Origin: Parafrankia irregularis
Lineage (GTDB): Bacteria; Actinomycetota; Actinomycetes; Frankiales; Frankiaceae
Assembly: GCF_001536285.1 (NCBI RefSeq)
Contig: NZ_FAOZ01000003.1
Span: 62,001 to 126,000 of the forward strand
Length of the DNA stretch: 64,000 bases
Reading direction: 5' to 3'
The notes under the pieces are model-generated. The model was not told the DNA's origin. It saw only the letters and a program-made list of their open reading frames with translations, and made no database searches. A program made the translations under genes and the position numbers. Shown one piece after another: positions 8,541 through 18,110 of this stretch (positions are counted from its first letter, which is position 1; the number at the start of each line of letters is the position of its first letter).

Positions 8541-9506
8541 CTACTTCAGTCCGGAACGGACGAAGGCGCTCACCACGTGGCGCTGCAGCATCAGGTAGAT
8601 GGCGAAGATGGGCAGGCACGCCAGGCCCGACCCGGCCATGAGACCGCCCCAGTCGGGGCCCTCGACACCGACGAACAGCCCGCGCAGGCCGAGCTGGACG
8701 ACGGACTCGGCCCGCTGCAGCACCAGCGCCGGCCAGAAGTAGTCGTTCCAGGCGTTGATGAACAGCACGATCGCGAGCGCGGCGAGCGGGGCCCGCAGGT
8801 TCGGCACGATGACCGTCCACAGGATGGACCAGGCCGAGCGGCCGTCGATGCGGGCGGCGTCGATCAGGTCCCGGGGGAAGCTGGCCATGTGCTGGCGCAG
8901 CAGGAGGACGCCGAGCGCGGACACCAGGTTCGGGATGATCACGCCGGGTAGCACGTTGAGCAGGCCCAGGCGGTACAGCAAGGTGTAGTTCGGCAGCATC
9001 GTCACCTGGAACGGGACGAGCCAGGTGCCGACGAACGCCAGGTACAGCAGCGTCTGGCCGCGGAACTTCCAGGCGGTGAAGGCGTAGGCGGCGAGGAGCC
9101 CGACCAGCATCTGGCCGACCGCGACGGCCAGCGCCACCAGGAACGTGTTGAGGATCAGCTGGCCCATCGGCAGGACGTCGGTGACGTGCGTGTAGTTGCC
9201 GATGGACAGCGGCCAGGGGAACAGGGTGACGTTGTAGACCTCGTCCGGCCGGCGCAGCGAGGTGGCGTACATCCAGTAGATCGGGAAGATGCAGAACAGG
9301 CTCAGCCCGGCCAGCACGCCGTGCCCGACGACCGCGCGCACCCGGTCACGCCAGCCGCTCTCCCCCGCAGGGCCGTCGTCGCCGGAGCGGCCGGAGCGGC
9401 CGGTCGCCGCCCGTGCCGACACCCGCCGTGGCGCGGGCGCGTCAGGCGTGGCCGGTGTGGACGGCGGGCCTGCCGGGGCCGGCATCGCCGTGTCGGCCGC
9501 TGCCAT
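8541..9506 (-). CDS. Sugar ABC transporter permease (MalG type)
   Basis: A 321-residue inner-membrane permease of the carbohydrate importer CUT1 class. After a ~55-residue Ala/Pro-rich cytoplasmic extension come six predicted helices. The EAA loop that docks on the ATPase is visible as DAARIDGRSAWSILWTVIVP, and the C-terminus ends in the family-typical LQRHVVSAFVRSGLK. It pairs with the MalF-type gene just upstream to form the channel. The long N-terminal extension is unusual and may reflect a later true start, but no better ATG with a ribosome site is evident. Confidence 0.9.
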   Translation of the reverse strand: MAAADTAMPAPAGPPSTPATPDAPAPRRVSARAATGRSGRSGDDGPAGESGWRDRVRAVVGHGVLAGLSLFCIFPIYWMYATSLRRPDEVYNVTLFPWPLSIGNYTHVTDVLPMGQLILNTFLVALAVAVGQMLVGLLAAYAFTAWKFRGQTLLYLAFVGTWLVPFQVTMLPNYTLLYRLGLLNVLPGVIIPNLVSALGVLLLRQHMASFPRDLIDAARIDGRSAWSILWTVIVPNLRAPLAALAIVLFINAWNDYFWPALVLQRAESVVQLGLRGLFVGVEGPDWGGLMAGSGLACLPIFAIYLMLQRHVVSAFVRSGLK

Positions 9507-9590
9507 GGGGGGCTCCCTTCGAGGGCGTTCGGTGGTGTTCGGGACTGTTCGGGGGCGTTCGGGATGACGTCGCGGCCGCGGGGGACCGTC

Positions 9591-9624
9591 AGGACTCGTG
9601 GAACGTCAGGAGTCGTGGAACGTC
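9591..9624. repeat. 17-bp tandem duplication over a stop codon
   Basis: Two copies of a 17-bp unit lie head to tail at 9591-9607 and 9608-9624 with one difference (aggactcgtggaacgtc versus aggagtcgtggaacgtc). The stop codon of the MalF-type permease (complement of 9606-9608) falls at the junction, so the unit duplicates the last codons of the gene. Confidence 0.85.
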
Positions 9625-10556
9625 AGGCGGTCGGAGAGGCGGATCAGCCCGACCGCGATCACACCGAAGGCGACGAAGAACAGCAGTCCCGCGGCGCTGG
9701 CGAAGCCGGTGTCGAAGTTCTGGAAGCCGTACTCCCAGAGCAGGTAGTAGACGTTCGTGGTCTGCGAGTCGGGCCCGCCCTGGGTGAGGGTGTCGATCAG
9801 CGGGAACGTGAGGGTGCCGGACATCAGAACGGTCATGAGCGCGAGGAAGACCAGCGTCGGCGAGAGCAGCGGCAGGGTGATCCACCGGGTGATCTGCCAG
9901 CGGGAGGCCCGGTCGAGCACGGCGGCGTTGCGGTACTCCTCGTCGATGCCCGCCAGCCCCGCGCTGACGACGAGCACGGCGAAGCCGAGCAGGTGCCAGC
10001 CGGTGATCACGACGATGGCGATCTGCGCCGGCCGGGTCTCGTGGATCCAGTTGATCTCGACGCCGAGGACCTTGTCGACGGCGCCGCTGTGCGGGTCGAG
10101 CATCCACTGCCACAGCGCCGCACCCGCCACCGGCGGCACCAGCACCGGAGCGAAGATCAGAGCGCTGTAGACGGTGCGCCCACGGCCGCCGATCGCGGAC
10201 GTCCACAGCGCCACGATGGTCGGCAGCACGACGGTGAACAGCATCAGCGCCAGCGTCATCATGGCGGTGATCCACAGTGCTGTCCGCAGCTCGGGCAGGT
10301 CCAGCAGCCGGTGGTAGTTGTCCAGCCCGACGTATTCCTTCGGGGTGGTGGGCAGCAGGTTCCAGGAGAAGAACGACAGGTTGAGCGCGGCGGCGAGCGG
10401 CCGGTACGTCCAGACCGCCAGGCAGCCGACGGCGGGCAGCAGGAACAGGTAGGGCGTCACGCCCTGCGCCGCTCGCCGGGCGAGCGGCGGCCGGCGCGCC
10501 GTGGCGACGGTGGTCGCCCGCGGTATCGCGGCGACCTCGACGAAGGTTCCGGACAT
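9606..10556 (-). CDS. Sugar ABC transporter permease (MalF type)
   Basis: A 316-residue CUT1 permease with six predicted helices. Residues ~30-50 hold the first helix (TPYLFLLPAVGCLAVW), a periplasmic-side loop follows, and the EAA loop region reads DEEYRNAAVLDRASRWQITR followed by WITLPLLSPTLVF. It forms a heterodimer with the MalG-type permease 99 bases downstream. Its 3' end overlaps a 17-bp tandem duplication, so its last codons RLTFHDS may have been reshaped by repeat slippage. It lies downstream of the binding-protein gene after a strong hairpin, which should lower permease expression relative to binding protein. Confidence 0.9.
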   Translation of the reverse strand: MSGTFVEVAAIPRATTVATARRPPLARRAAQGVTPYLFLLPAVGCLAVWTYRPLAAALNLSFFSWNLLPTTPKEYVGLDNYHRLLDLPELRTALWITAMMTLALMLFTVVLPTIVALWTSAIGGRGRTVYSALIFAPVLVPPVAGAALWQWMLDPHSGAVDKVLGVEINWIHETRPAQIAIVVITGWHLLGFAVLVVSAGLAGIDEEYRNAAVLDRASRWQITRWITLPLLSPTLVFLALMTVLMSGTLTFPLIDTLTQGGPDSQTTNVYYLLWEYGFQNFDTGFASAAGLLFFVAFGVIAVGLIRLSDRLTFHDS

Positions 10557-10609
10557 TCCTGGTCCTCACGCGTTCTGTTCTGTGCGGTCTGTGTGCCTGT
10601 CCGGCAGTC

Positions 10610-10660
10610 GGTTCTGCGCGGCGGCCGGTTCTGCGCGGCGGCCGGTTCTGCGCGGCGGCC
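10610..10660. repeat. 17-bp tandem repeat, three copies
   Basis: Three identical copies of ggttctgcgcggcggcc run from 10610 to 10660 in the gap between the permease and binding-protein genes. The copies are exact, which implies recent duplication or conversion. No coding role is apparent. Confidence 0.9.
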
Positions 10661-10682
10661 GGAGCGCGGCGCTGGTCCGGCC

Positions 10683-10734
10683 GATGCTGGTCGCCCCCGG
10701 CGGGCGGGACGGCACGCCGGGGGCGACCAGCATC
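10683..10734 (-). terminator. Perfect 20-bp hairpin between binding-protein and permease genes
   Basis: Arms 10683-10702 (gatgctggtcgcccccggcg) and 10715-10734 are exact reverse complements around a 12-base loop. On the transcribed strand it lies about 70 bases past the binding-protein stop and before the permeases. It is a good candidate for a partial terminator or 3'-stabilising stem that sets high binding-protein and low permease levels. Confidence 0.8.
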
Positions 10735-10802
10735 TGGGTTCTCCCAGTGGTTCGTCACCGCGGCCGCCGGTTCACCGACGGCCGCGGGTTCGTCGACGCC
10801 GT

Positions 10803-12209
10803 TCAGGACTTCGGCAGCAGCTTCGTGGCCTCGGCCTGGGCGTCGGTCAGGGTCTTCTTCGGGTCCGCGCCGTTGTAGACGACGTTCTCGACGGCGCCGA
10901 GCATCGCGGTGCGGATCTGGACGTAGTCCTTGCCGGGGAAGGACACCCACGGCTTGAGCTTGGCCAGCTGGTCGAGGTTCGGCTTGATCAGCGGGTTCTC
11001 GGCGGCCCAGGTCTTGAGGCCGTTCGGGTCGTCCAGCAGGCCGGTGCGCAGCGGCAGGTAGCCGATGCCACTGGTGATCTTCGTGTAGGCGGCGTCGCTG
11101 GTCAGGAACTCGATCAGCTCCCAGGCCGCACGCTGCTTCGCCGGGTCCTTGGAGAACATGAACAGGGCGGCACCGGAGTTCGTCGGGACGACGGGCTTGC
11201 CGCCGAACGCCGGCATGGTGGTGGCCTTCAGCGTCCACGCCGGCTTGGAGCCGGCCGCGCCCTTGATGAAGACGCCCTGCGCCGAGCTGCTCTCGATGAT
11301 CATGCCGATCTCACCGCGGGAGAAGGCCGGGTAGGCCTGGTCCTGCGACAGCTTGGGACTGGCGCCCGAGTTCACCAGGTCCTGGGCCATGGTGACGGCC
11401 TCGACGGCGGGCGCCTCGGCGAAGGTCATCCTGGTCTTGTCCCCGGAGATCACCGTGCCGCCGTTGGAGGCGACCAGCGCCTGGTAGCACCAGTCACCGG
11501 AGACCTTGGTGAGGCAGTCGATGTAGGCGCCCTGCTTGCCGGTCTTGTCCTTGATCGCCAGCGCGGCGGTCTTGAACTCCGCCCAGGTCGTCGGCGGCTT
11601 CTCCGGGTCGAGGCCGGCCGCGCGGAACAGGTCGGCGTTGTAGTAGAGCACCGGCGTCGAGAACACGAACGGCACGCCGAAGGTCTTGCCGTCGACGTCA
11701 CCGAGGGTCTTGGCGGCCGGGGCGAACGGGTGCGTCCCGCCGAAGTTCTCCTGGACGGCGTCGCGCCCGACGATGTCGTCGAGCGGCTTCGCGCCGAGCG
11801 ACTCGACGGCGTAGTTGAGATCGCCGAAGGTGAGCTGGGCGACGTCGGGGGCGTTGCCGGTGGCCAGCTGCGCCTGGATGCTGGCGGTGGCCGCCGTGCC
11901 GAAGCCCTTGAGGGTGGACGTCTGCGGCTTCTGCGCGGTGACCGTGATGTTCGGGTGGCTCTTCTGGAAGTCCGCGACCAGGGCGTCGAAGGTCGGCGTC
12001 CAGGAGGCCTGGGCGAGGTTGTAGCTCTCGAAGACGATCGAGACCTTCTGGTCCGGACCGAGTTCCGGTACCGCCTTCACGGTGGGGGAGGCGGGGGACG
12101 CCGCGGTCTCGTCGCCGTCGTCCGATCCACACGCGGCGAGGCCGAGTGTCAGCGCGAGGGCGGCAGCGCAGGCGGCTGCCACGCCCCGGGCAGAGCGCCG
12201 TCGAATCAC
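10803..12209 (-). CDS. Sugar ABC transporter substrate-binding lipoprotein
   Basis: A 468-residue extracytoplasmic solute-binding protein of family 1, the class that captures oligosaccharides or polyols for CUT1 importers. The GTG start at 12209 follows AAAGGAG at good spacing. The signal peptide ends in the lipobox LAAC with Cys at about residue 27, followed by a Gly/Ser/Asp/Thr linker. The mature domain shows typical segments such as NITVTAQKPQTSTLKGFGTA, GKTFGVPFVFSTPVLYYN and WELIEFLTSDAAYTKITSG. It is encoded between the ATPase and the two permeases. The ligand cannot be deduced. Confidence 0.9.
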   Translation of the reverse strand: MIRRRSARGVAAACAAALALTLGLAACGSDDGDETAASPASPTVKAVPELGPDQKVSIVFESYNLAQASWTPTFDALVADFQKSHPNITVTAQKPQTSTLKGFGTAATASIQAQLATGNAPDVAQLTFGDLNYAVESLGAKPLDDIVGRDAVQENFGGTHPFAPAAKTLGDVDGKTFGVPFVFSTPVLYYNADLFRAAGLDPEKPPTTWAEFKTAALAIKDKTGKQGAYIDCLTKVSGDWCYQALVASNGGTVISGDKTRMTFAEAPAVEAVTMAQDLVNSGASPKLSQDQAYPAFSRGEIGMIIESSSAQGVFIKGAAGSKPAWTLKATTMPAFGGKPVVPTNSGAALFMFSKDPAKQRAAWELIEFLTSDAAYTKITSGIGYLPLRTGLLDDPNGLKTWAAENPLIKPNLDQLAKLKPWVSFPGKDYVQIRTAMLGAVENVVYNGADPKKTLTDAQAEATKLLPKS

Positions 12210-12295
12210 GTCTTGCTCCTTTTGCAGTCGTACCTGGCGTCGATGTGATGCGTTGTCGTCGTAAGCGACGGATCGTCGCGGCGCGCTGACGTTCC

Positions 12296-13423
<1,128 letters not shown>

Positions 13424-13690
13424 GCTGCTGGCTCCTCCCCCGGGCGCGACCTGTGGTGTCCCGTTGTCCGTGCGCTGATCCCCCGGCTCCCCCGGCTCCG
13501 ATGGCCTAGCCAGCCCGACCCGAGACCGGTGGGATACCGGCTCGGTGTGGAGAGCGCGCGGGTGAAGAATACGGTCCACGCTTATTCCGGAGTCAGCCGA
13601 TTGCATTTATGGATGAGGCGATTGCCCAGACGGATGACCAGACCCCGGCTGATTCTCCTGAAATTGGCCGGGAGTAATTTCTGGTGGATT

Positions 13691-14737
13691 TCAGATGTCC
13701 AGTTCCAGACGCTCACCCAGGCTGCGCGAAACGCACACCATCATCGTTCGGCCGGCCGCGCGCTCGGCCTGGCTCAGAACGGTGTCGCGGTGGTCCACAT
13801 CGCCGCCGAGCACGGTTGTCTCGCAGGTGCCGCAGGTGCCGTCCCGGCAGGACGACGTGACCGCCGCGCCAGCGGACTCCAACGCCGCCAGGACGGACTG
13901 TCCAGGCCGGACGGTGAGCACCCGCCCGCTGCGGGCGAGACGCAGCTCGAACGGGTGGTCGCCGTCGCGGACAGCCGGCTCCGCCGGCCGGAAGCGCTCG
14001 GTGTGCAGCGCACCGGCCGGCCAGGCCGCGCAGGCCGCCTCGACCGCGCCGAGCAGGCCTTCCGGCCCGCAGCAGTACACCGCGGTCCCCTCGTGCGCGC
14101 CGGAGCCCGCCAGGTCACCGAGGACGTCCCCGATCGGGAGCAGGCCGTGGGTGTCCTGCGGGTGCAGGACGACCCGCGGACCGTACCGGGCCAGTTCCTC
14201 GGCGAATGCCATCGCCGCCAGTGCCCGCCCGCCGTAGAGCAGGCTCCAGTCGGCACCGCGCGCCGCGAGGTCGGCCACCATCGGCATCAGCGGGGTTATC
14301 CCGATACCGCCCGCGACCAGCAGGTACCTCGGCGCGTCGACCAGCGCGAAGGCGTTGCGCGGGTGGCTGACCGTCAGCGTGGTGCCGGCCCCGACCCGGT
14401 CGTGCAGGTGCATCGAACCGCCCCGGCCGGCTGCCTCACGCAGGACGGCGATCCGCCAGACCCCCCGGTCGGACGGGTCACCGCACAGCGAGTACTGACG
14501 GGTCAGGCCCGGCCGGACGGTGACATCGACGTGCGCGCCGGCCGTCCACGCCGGCAGCGGGGTGCCCGCGGGGTCGGCCAGGTCGAAGCAGACCACGTCG
14601 AGGGCCAGGGAACGCCGGGCGCGGACGACCAGCGTCAACTCCGGTCCGCCCCCGGACGGATCACGCCGCGATCCAGATGCTCCGGACTGATCCGGCCCTG
14701 GGGCGGCAGGCGGTGCCACAGACGAGGACAAGGACAC
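13691..14737 (-). CDS. Ferredoxin-NAD(P)H reductase-type oxygenase reductase
   Basis: A 348-residue protein of the phthalate dioxygenase reductase / vanillate demethylase reductase type. The N-terminal flavin domain has TRQYSLCGDP, the NAD(P) domain has LLVAGGIGITPLMPM and later YCCGPEGLL, and the C-terminal plant-type 2Fe-2S domain has CRDGTCGTC with a last Cys in MMVCVSR. Such proteins pass electrons from NAD(P)H through flavin and 2Fe-2S to an oxygenase. No Rieske oxygenase lies next to it, so it may serve the P450s 2-6 kb away, which is inference. The GTG start at 14737 follows GGGAGG; an upstream start at 14800 is possible. Confidence 0.88.
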   Translation of the reverse strand: MSLSSSVAPPAAPGPDQSGASGSRRDPSGGGPELTLVVRARRSLALDVVCFDLADPAGTPLPAWTAGAHVDVTVRPGLTRQYSLCGDPSDRGVWRIAVLREAAGRGGSMHLHDRVGAGTTLTVSHPRNAFALVDAPRYLLVAGGIGITPLMPMVADLAARGADWSLLYGGRALAAMAFAEELARYGPRVVLHPQDTHGLLPIGDVLGDLAGSGAHEGTAVYCCGPEGLLGAVEAACAAWPAGALHTERFRPAEPAVRDGDHPFELRLARSGRVLTVRPGQSVLAALESAGAAVTSSCRDGTCGTCETTVLGGDVDHRDTVLSQAERAAGRTMMVCVSRSLGERLELDI

Positions 14738-14899
14738 GGACGACCTCCCGGGAATTCCCGACGGATACTGAATCCTTTTCCATCGTCGACGCGGTCTCAC
14801 GGCAGCTGGCCGTGGCCCGCGAGATGGTGAGCGATCGCTGGTTCTGGAAAAGGTCAGGGCCTTCCCACGGTAGCGACGCCCCGGCGGCCGGCGAACCGC

Positions 14900-15862
14900 T
14901 CAGGGTGCCATCATTGAAAAGTTCGATCGCCGGGCCGCGGCAGACTGATCGCTTTTCGCCTCCGTGGTCTGCTGCTCGCGCTCCAGGTCGGCTTCGGCGT
15001 GTTCCAGGCTGTCCAGCAGGGTTTCCACCAGGCGGGTGCGTGGCGGGCGCCACACGACGTGCACGGGTATCGTCGGCACGGGATCGACGAGTGGTACCGC
15101 ACGCGCACCCGCGATACCGAGCGCGCGTTCCTGTGAGGCGAATCCGACCACCGGCCGGGTGGTGACCAACAATGCGCTCGCGCCGGGATCGTCGACCTCG
15201 GCCACGACCCGGAGCTTTATGCCGGCCCGGTCGGCCGCCCGGGAAATCGTGTCGTAGAGCGCCGGGCACTGGGTGCGGTGGAACAGCAGGCATGGCTGGC
15301 GTTCCAGGTCACCGAACGGCACCTGCGCCCGCGCGGCCCATTCATGATGCTCACCGACGACCGCGAGAATGCGGACCCGCAGCACCTCCTTCGAGTGCAG
15401 GCTGGAGGTGGGCGGCAGCCCGAAGATGAAGCCGACATCCAGCTCACCGCTGAGCAGGCTCTTGATCTGGGGGCCGGTCCGCCGCTCCCACAGCCGTGGC
15501 ACGACTCCCGGGTGGGACGTGTGCATGTGGGCGAGCGTCGGCGGAAGAATGCGGTGCCCCGCCGGCAGGTTGAATCCGATGTTGATCTTCCCGGCCCGGC
15601 CAGCGGCCGTGTCGCGGGTGATTTCGAGCGTTCGGCGCTTCAGCTCGAGGATTTTCTTGGCCTCACCCCGGAACGCATGACCGGCGGGAGTGAGACGCAC
15701 CTCACGCGAGTTTCTCGCGACCAGCTGCACACCGACCTCGCGTTCAAGGCGGGCCAGGTGCTGGCTCAGTGAGGGCTGGGTCAGGTTGAGCCGGCGCGCG
15801 GCCCGACCGAAGTGGACTTCATCGGCGATGGCGAGAAAAGAGACCAGATGACGGAACTCCAC
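14900..15862 (-). CDS. LysR-family transcriptional regulator
   Basis: A 320-residue LysR-type regulator. Residues 1-60 hold the winged helix-turn-helix with the classic AARRLNLTQPSLSQHLARLE. The effector domain covers about 90-300, with LDVGFIFGLP typical of the RD1 fold. The last ~25 residues are a polar, Glu/Ser-rich extension. It reads in the same direction as the reductase downstream, 162 bases apart, and away from the P450 gene upstream. That gap may hold the reductase promoter. The inducer is probably a small acid or aromatic compound, as is common for this family. Confidence 0.9.
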   Translation of the reverse strand: MEFRHLVSFLAIADEVHFGRAARRLNLTQPSLSQHLARLEREVGVQLVARNSREVRLTPAGHAFRGEAKKILELKRRTLEITRDTAAGRAGKINIGFNLPAGHRILPPTLAHMHTSHPGVVPRLWERRTGPQIKSLLSGELDVGFIFGLPPTSSLHSKEVLRVRILAVVGEHHEWAARAQVPFGDLERQPCLLFHRTQCPALYDTISRAADRAGIKLRVVAEVDDPGASALLVTTRPVVGFASQERALGIAGARAVPLVDPVPTIPVHVVWRPPRTRLVETLLDSLEHAEADLEREQQTTEAKSDQSAAARRSNFSMMAP

Positions 15863-16174
15863 GAGCGTCCTCCCTCATTCCCCCGCTCGCCAGTCTAGTG
15901 TGGCTGCCTAACAGACGATGAAGCCCGAGTAAGCCACGAGTAATTCTTCGGCTGCCAGGGTGCGCCGGCACGCCTGCGGATCGGTGCGGAATTTATTCCG
16001 CAGCCGCACCGCAATGTGTCCTGCGCCGCTTTTTCGTCGACTCCGGGCGGATATCCCGACGACACGCTATGAAGAACCGGATGGGGCGGGAATTTGCGCG
16101 AGCAATAGGGAGGGCAGTCGCACGGGCGGCTGCACGAGGCGTTCGCAAACCGCGGGTCCGTGTCACGGGCCGTC

Positions 16175-16213
16175 TCCGCCGACCGACTCCGCCGACCGAC
16201 TCCGCCGACCGAC
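16175..16213. repeat. 13-bp tandem repeat, three copies
   Basis: Three exact copies of tccgccgaccgac occupy 16175-16213 in the non-coding gap between the LysR gene and the first P450 stop. No function is evident. It belongs to the set of short gene-edge tandem repeats in this window. Confidence 0.85.
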
Positions 16214-16254
16214 GCCACCGGCCGGCGGCCCGGATCAGGCCACAACGAGATCGG

Positions 16255-16282
16255 CCCTGGTCCGGGCATGCCCGGACCAGGG
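16255..16282 (-). terminator. 28-base perfect palindrome downstream of P450 gene
   Basis: Bases 16255-16282 are a perfect palindrome whose left half is ccctggtccgggca. It is followed by two degenerate copies of the right half (atgcccagaccaggg at about 16284, then tgcccggtcccg). It lies about 35 bases past the P450 stop on the minus strand. As a loopless palindrome its hairpin would open a few central bases. Terminator or protein-binding site are both possible. Confidence 0.6.
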
Positions 16283-16317
16283 AATGCCCAGACCAGGGCG
16301 TGCCCGGTCCCGACGGG

Positions 16318-17607
16318 TCAGCCCGCGACGCGCACCGGCAGTGCCGACATGCCACGGACCACGATGTTCGGCCGGTACGGGGGCGGATCCGCCAGCAGCG
16401 TGATCCCGGTCAGCCTGGTCGCGACCGCGCGCAACGCCTCGCTGACCTCGAGCCGCACCAGCGGCGCACCCAGGCAGTAATGGAGGCCCATCCCGAGAGC
16501 GAGATGGCGGTTCACCCGGGCCCCGCCCGCATAGCGATCGATGCGGAACCGGTCGGCCTCGTCGAACGCCCGCGGGTCACGGTTGGCCGAACCGAGCACG
16601 AGAATGACCGCCTCGCCCGGGGTGAAGACCCTGCCGGCCACGGTCACCTCCCCGCGTGCGGTGCGTGTCGTCACCTGCGCCGGCGGGTCGAACCGCAGCA
16701 TCTCCTCGACCGCGGGCAGCGCCAGCTCCGGCGCACGCCGCAGGGCGTCCAGCTGATCGGGGTTGCGCATCAGGGCGAGCACACCGTTCCCGATCAGGTT
16801 GACCGTCGTCTCATGGCCCGCGACCACGAGGATGAGCAGGGTGCCGAGCATCTCCGTCGTCGTGAGCCGGTCGCCCTCGGCATGCACCTGCGCGAGCGCG
16901 CTGATCAGATCGTCGCGTGGGTCGGCCCGGCGGTCCGCCACGAGGGCGCCGAAGAACTCCCGGAACTCCCCGACCGCGGCGGTGCGCTCGGCGAGCTCGG
17001 CGGGTGAGAGAAGATCGTCCGGGTCCAGGCCGCGCGCGATCCCGGCCGACATCCGGCGCACCGCGGCGTGCTCGGAGGCGGGGACGCCGAGCAGCTCGCA
17101 GATCATGGTCAGCGGCAGCGGGTAGGCGAACTCCTCGATCAGGTCCAGCTCGCCGACGGCGAGCGCGCGGTCGAGCAGCTCGTCGACCACACGACGGGCC
17201 GTCGGGCGGGTCGCCTCGATCGTCCGCGGGGTGAAGGCCCGGCTCACCAGGCCACGCAGCCGGGTGTGGTCCGGCGGCTCCATCCACAGGAAGGATCCGG
17301 GCAGCTCGACGTCGCTGGCCGGGTGCAGCAGCTCGGATTCCTCGGCGTGGCTCCACACCGGGTCGGCCAGGATCGCGGCGCACTCGGCGTAGCCGGGCAC
17401 CAGCGACGTGCCCAGCGGCCCCGGCAGGAAGGTGCCCGCCGCGCGCAGGATGCCGTATGCCCGGTAGGGGTCGTGCCGCCAGGCCGGGTCGAAGGAGTCG
17501 ATCACCGCCTGGCCGAGCACCTCGGCGCTGATCCCCCCGGCCGGAGCGATCTGGGTCGCGGCGTCCGTGGGAGCCTGGCCCTCCGGGCCGGTCGCCGTGG
17601 TCGTCAT
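16318..17607 (-). CDS. Cytochrome P450 (first of three)
   Basis: A 429-residue soluble bacterial P450, a heme monooxygenase. The I-helix oxygen-binding motif is AGHETT, the K-helix ExxR lies in EEMLRF, and the heme-thiolate Cys is Cys378 in LALGMGLHYCLG. The usual Phe at the start of the FxxGxHxCxG motif is Leu here, a tolerated but uncommon change. EPPDHTRLRGLVSRAFTP is a typical C-helix segment. Its ATG overlaps the stop of the upstream thioesterase (ATGA), so the two are translationally coupled. The product likely acts on a small hydrophobic molecule or an acyl-CoA, but the substrate is unknown. Confidence 0.93.
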   Translation of the reverse strand: MTTTATGPEGQAPTDAATQIAPAGGISAEVLGQAVIDSFDPAWRHDPYRAYGILRAAGTFLPGPLGTSLVPGYAECAAILADPVWSHAEESELLHPASDVELPGSFLWMEPPDHTRLRGLVSRAFTPRTIEATRPTARRVVDELLDRALAVGELDLIEEFAYPLPLTMICELLGVPASEHAAVRRMSAGIARGLDPDDLLSPAELAERTAAVGEFREFFGALVADRRADPRDDLISALAQVHAEGDRLTTTEMLGTLLILVVAGHETTVNLIGNGVLALMRNPDQLDALRRAPELALPAVEEMLRFDPPAQVTTRTARGEVTVAGRVFTPGEAVILVLGSANRDPRAFDEADRFRIDRYAGGARVNRHLALGMGLHYCLGAPLVRLEVSEALRAVATRLTGITLLADPPPYRPNIVVRGMSALPVRVAG

Positions 17608-18110
17608 GACGCCCGCACCGCCGGCTCGATCAGCAGGCAGGTCGACGTGCCGTGGGCGACCAGCGCGCCGGCCCGGTTGGTCACCCGGGCCTCGGCGGTC
17701 GCGGTACGACGTCCCACGTGCACGGCGGACCCGACGCAGGTGAGCAGGTCGTCGTCCAGCGCGACCGCTCGGATGAAGTTCACCTTCAGCTCCAGCGTCG
17801 TGTAGAGCACGCCCTCGGGCAGCTGGGTGTAGACGGCGCTGCCCATCGCGGTGTCCATCAGCGTGCTGATCACCCCGCCGTGGACGGTCATCATCGCGTT
17901 CGCCGCGGCTGGTGACGGGGTGAGCGTCCAGACCGACGAGCCGTCACCGAGCTCGGTCAGCAGCACGCCCAGCGAGTGGCCGACGCCGATGCCCGCACGC
18001 AGGCCGTGGGTCACCAGGTCGGCGAGCTCCCGCAGGCGGCGGGCCTGGTCAGGCTGGTCGACGGTGACCACCGGTTCGGTGGCACGGTCCAGGTCCAGGG
18101 TGCGGTCCAT
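17604..18110 (-). CDS. PaaI-type hotdog thioesterase
   Basis: A 168-residue hotdog-fold acyl-CoA thioesterase. The diagnostic motif is VHGGVISTLMDTAMGSA, which contains the active-site Gly-Gly and Asp. The following segment TTLELKVNFIRAV is the usual core strand. The start ATG at 18110 follows GGGGAG. Its TGA stop overlaps the P450 ATG by a shared ATGA, which means the two products are made together. Thioesterases next to P450s suggest hydrolysis of a CoA ester made or used by the P450 step, an inference from context. Confidence 0.88.
   Translation of the reverse strand: MDRTLDLDRATEPVVTVDQPDQARRLRELADLVTHGLRAGIGVGHSLGVLLTELGDGSSVWTLTPSPAAANAMMTVHGGVISTLMDTAMGSAVYTQLPEGVLYTTLELKVNFIRAVALDDDLLTCVGSAVHVGRRTATAEARVTNRAGALVAHGTSTCLLIEPAVRAS

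Noticed and set aside
9186-12248. A 1020-codon open frame on the plus strand opposite the sugar importer
   Set aside because: It is antisense to four well-supported genes, is rich in Arg/Gly/Gln, shows no domain and arises from GC-biased third positions.
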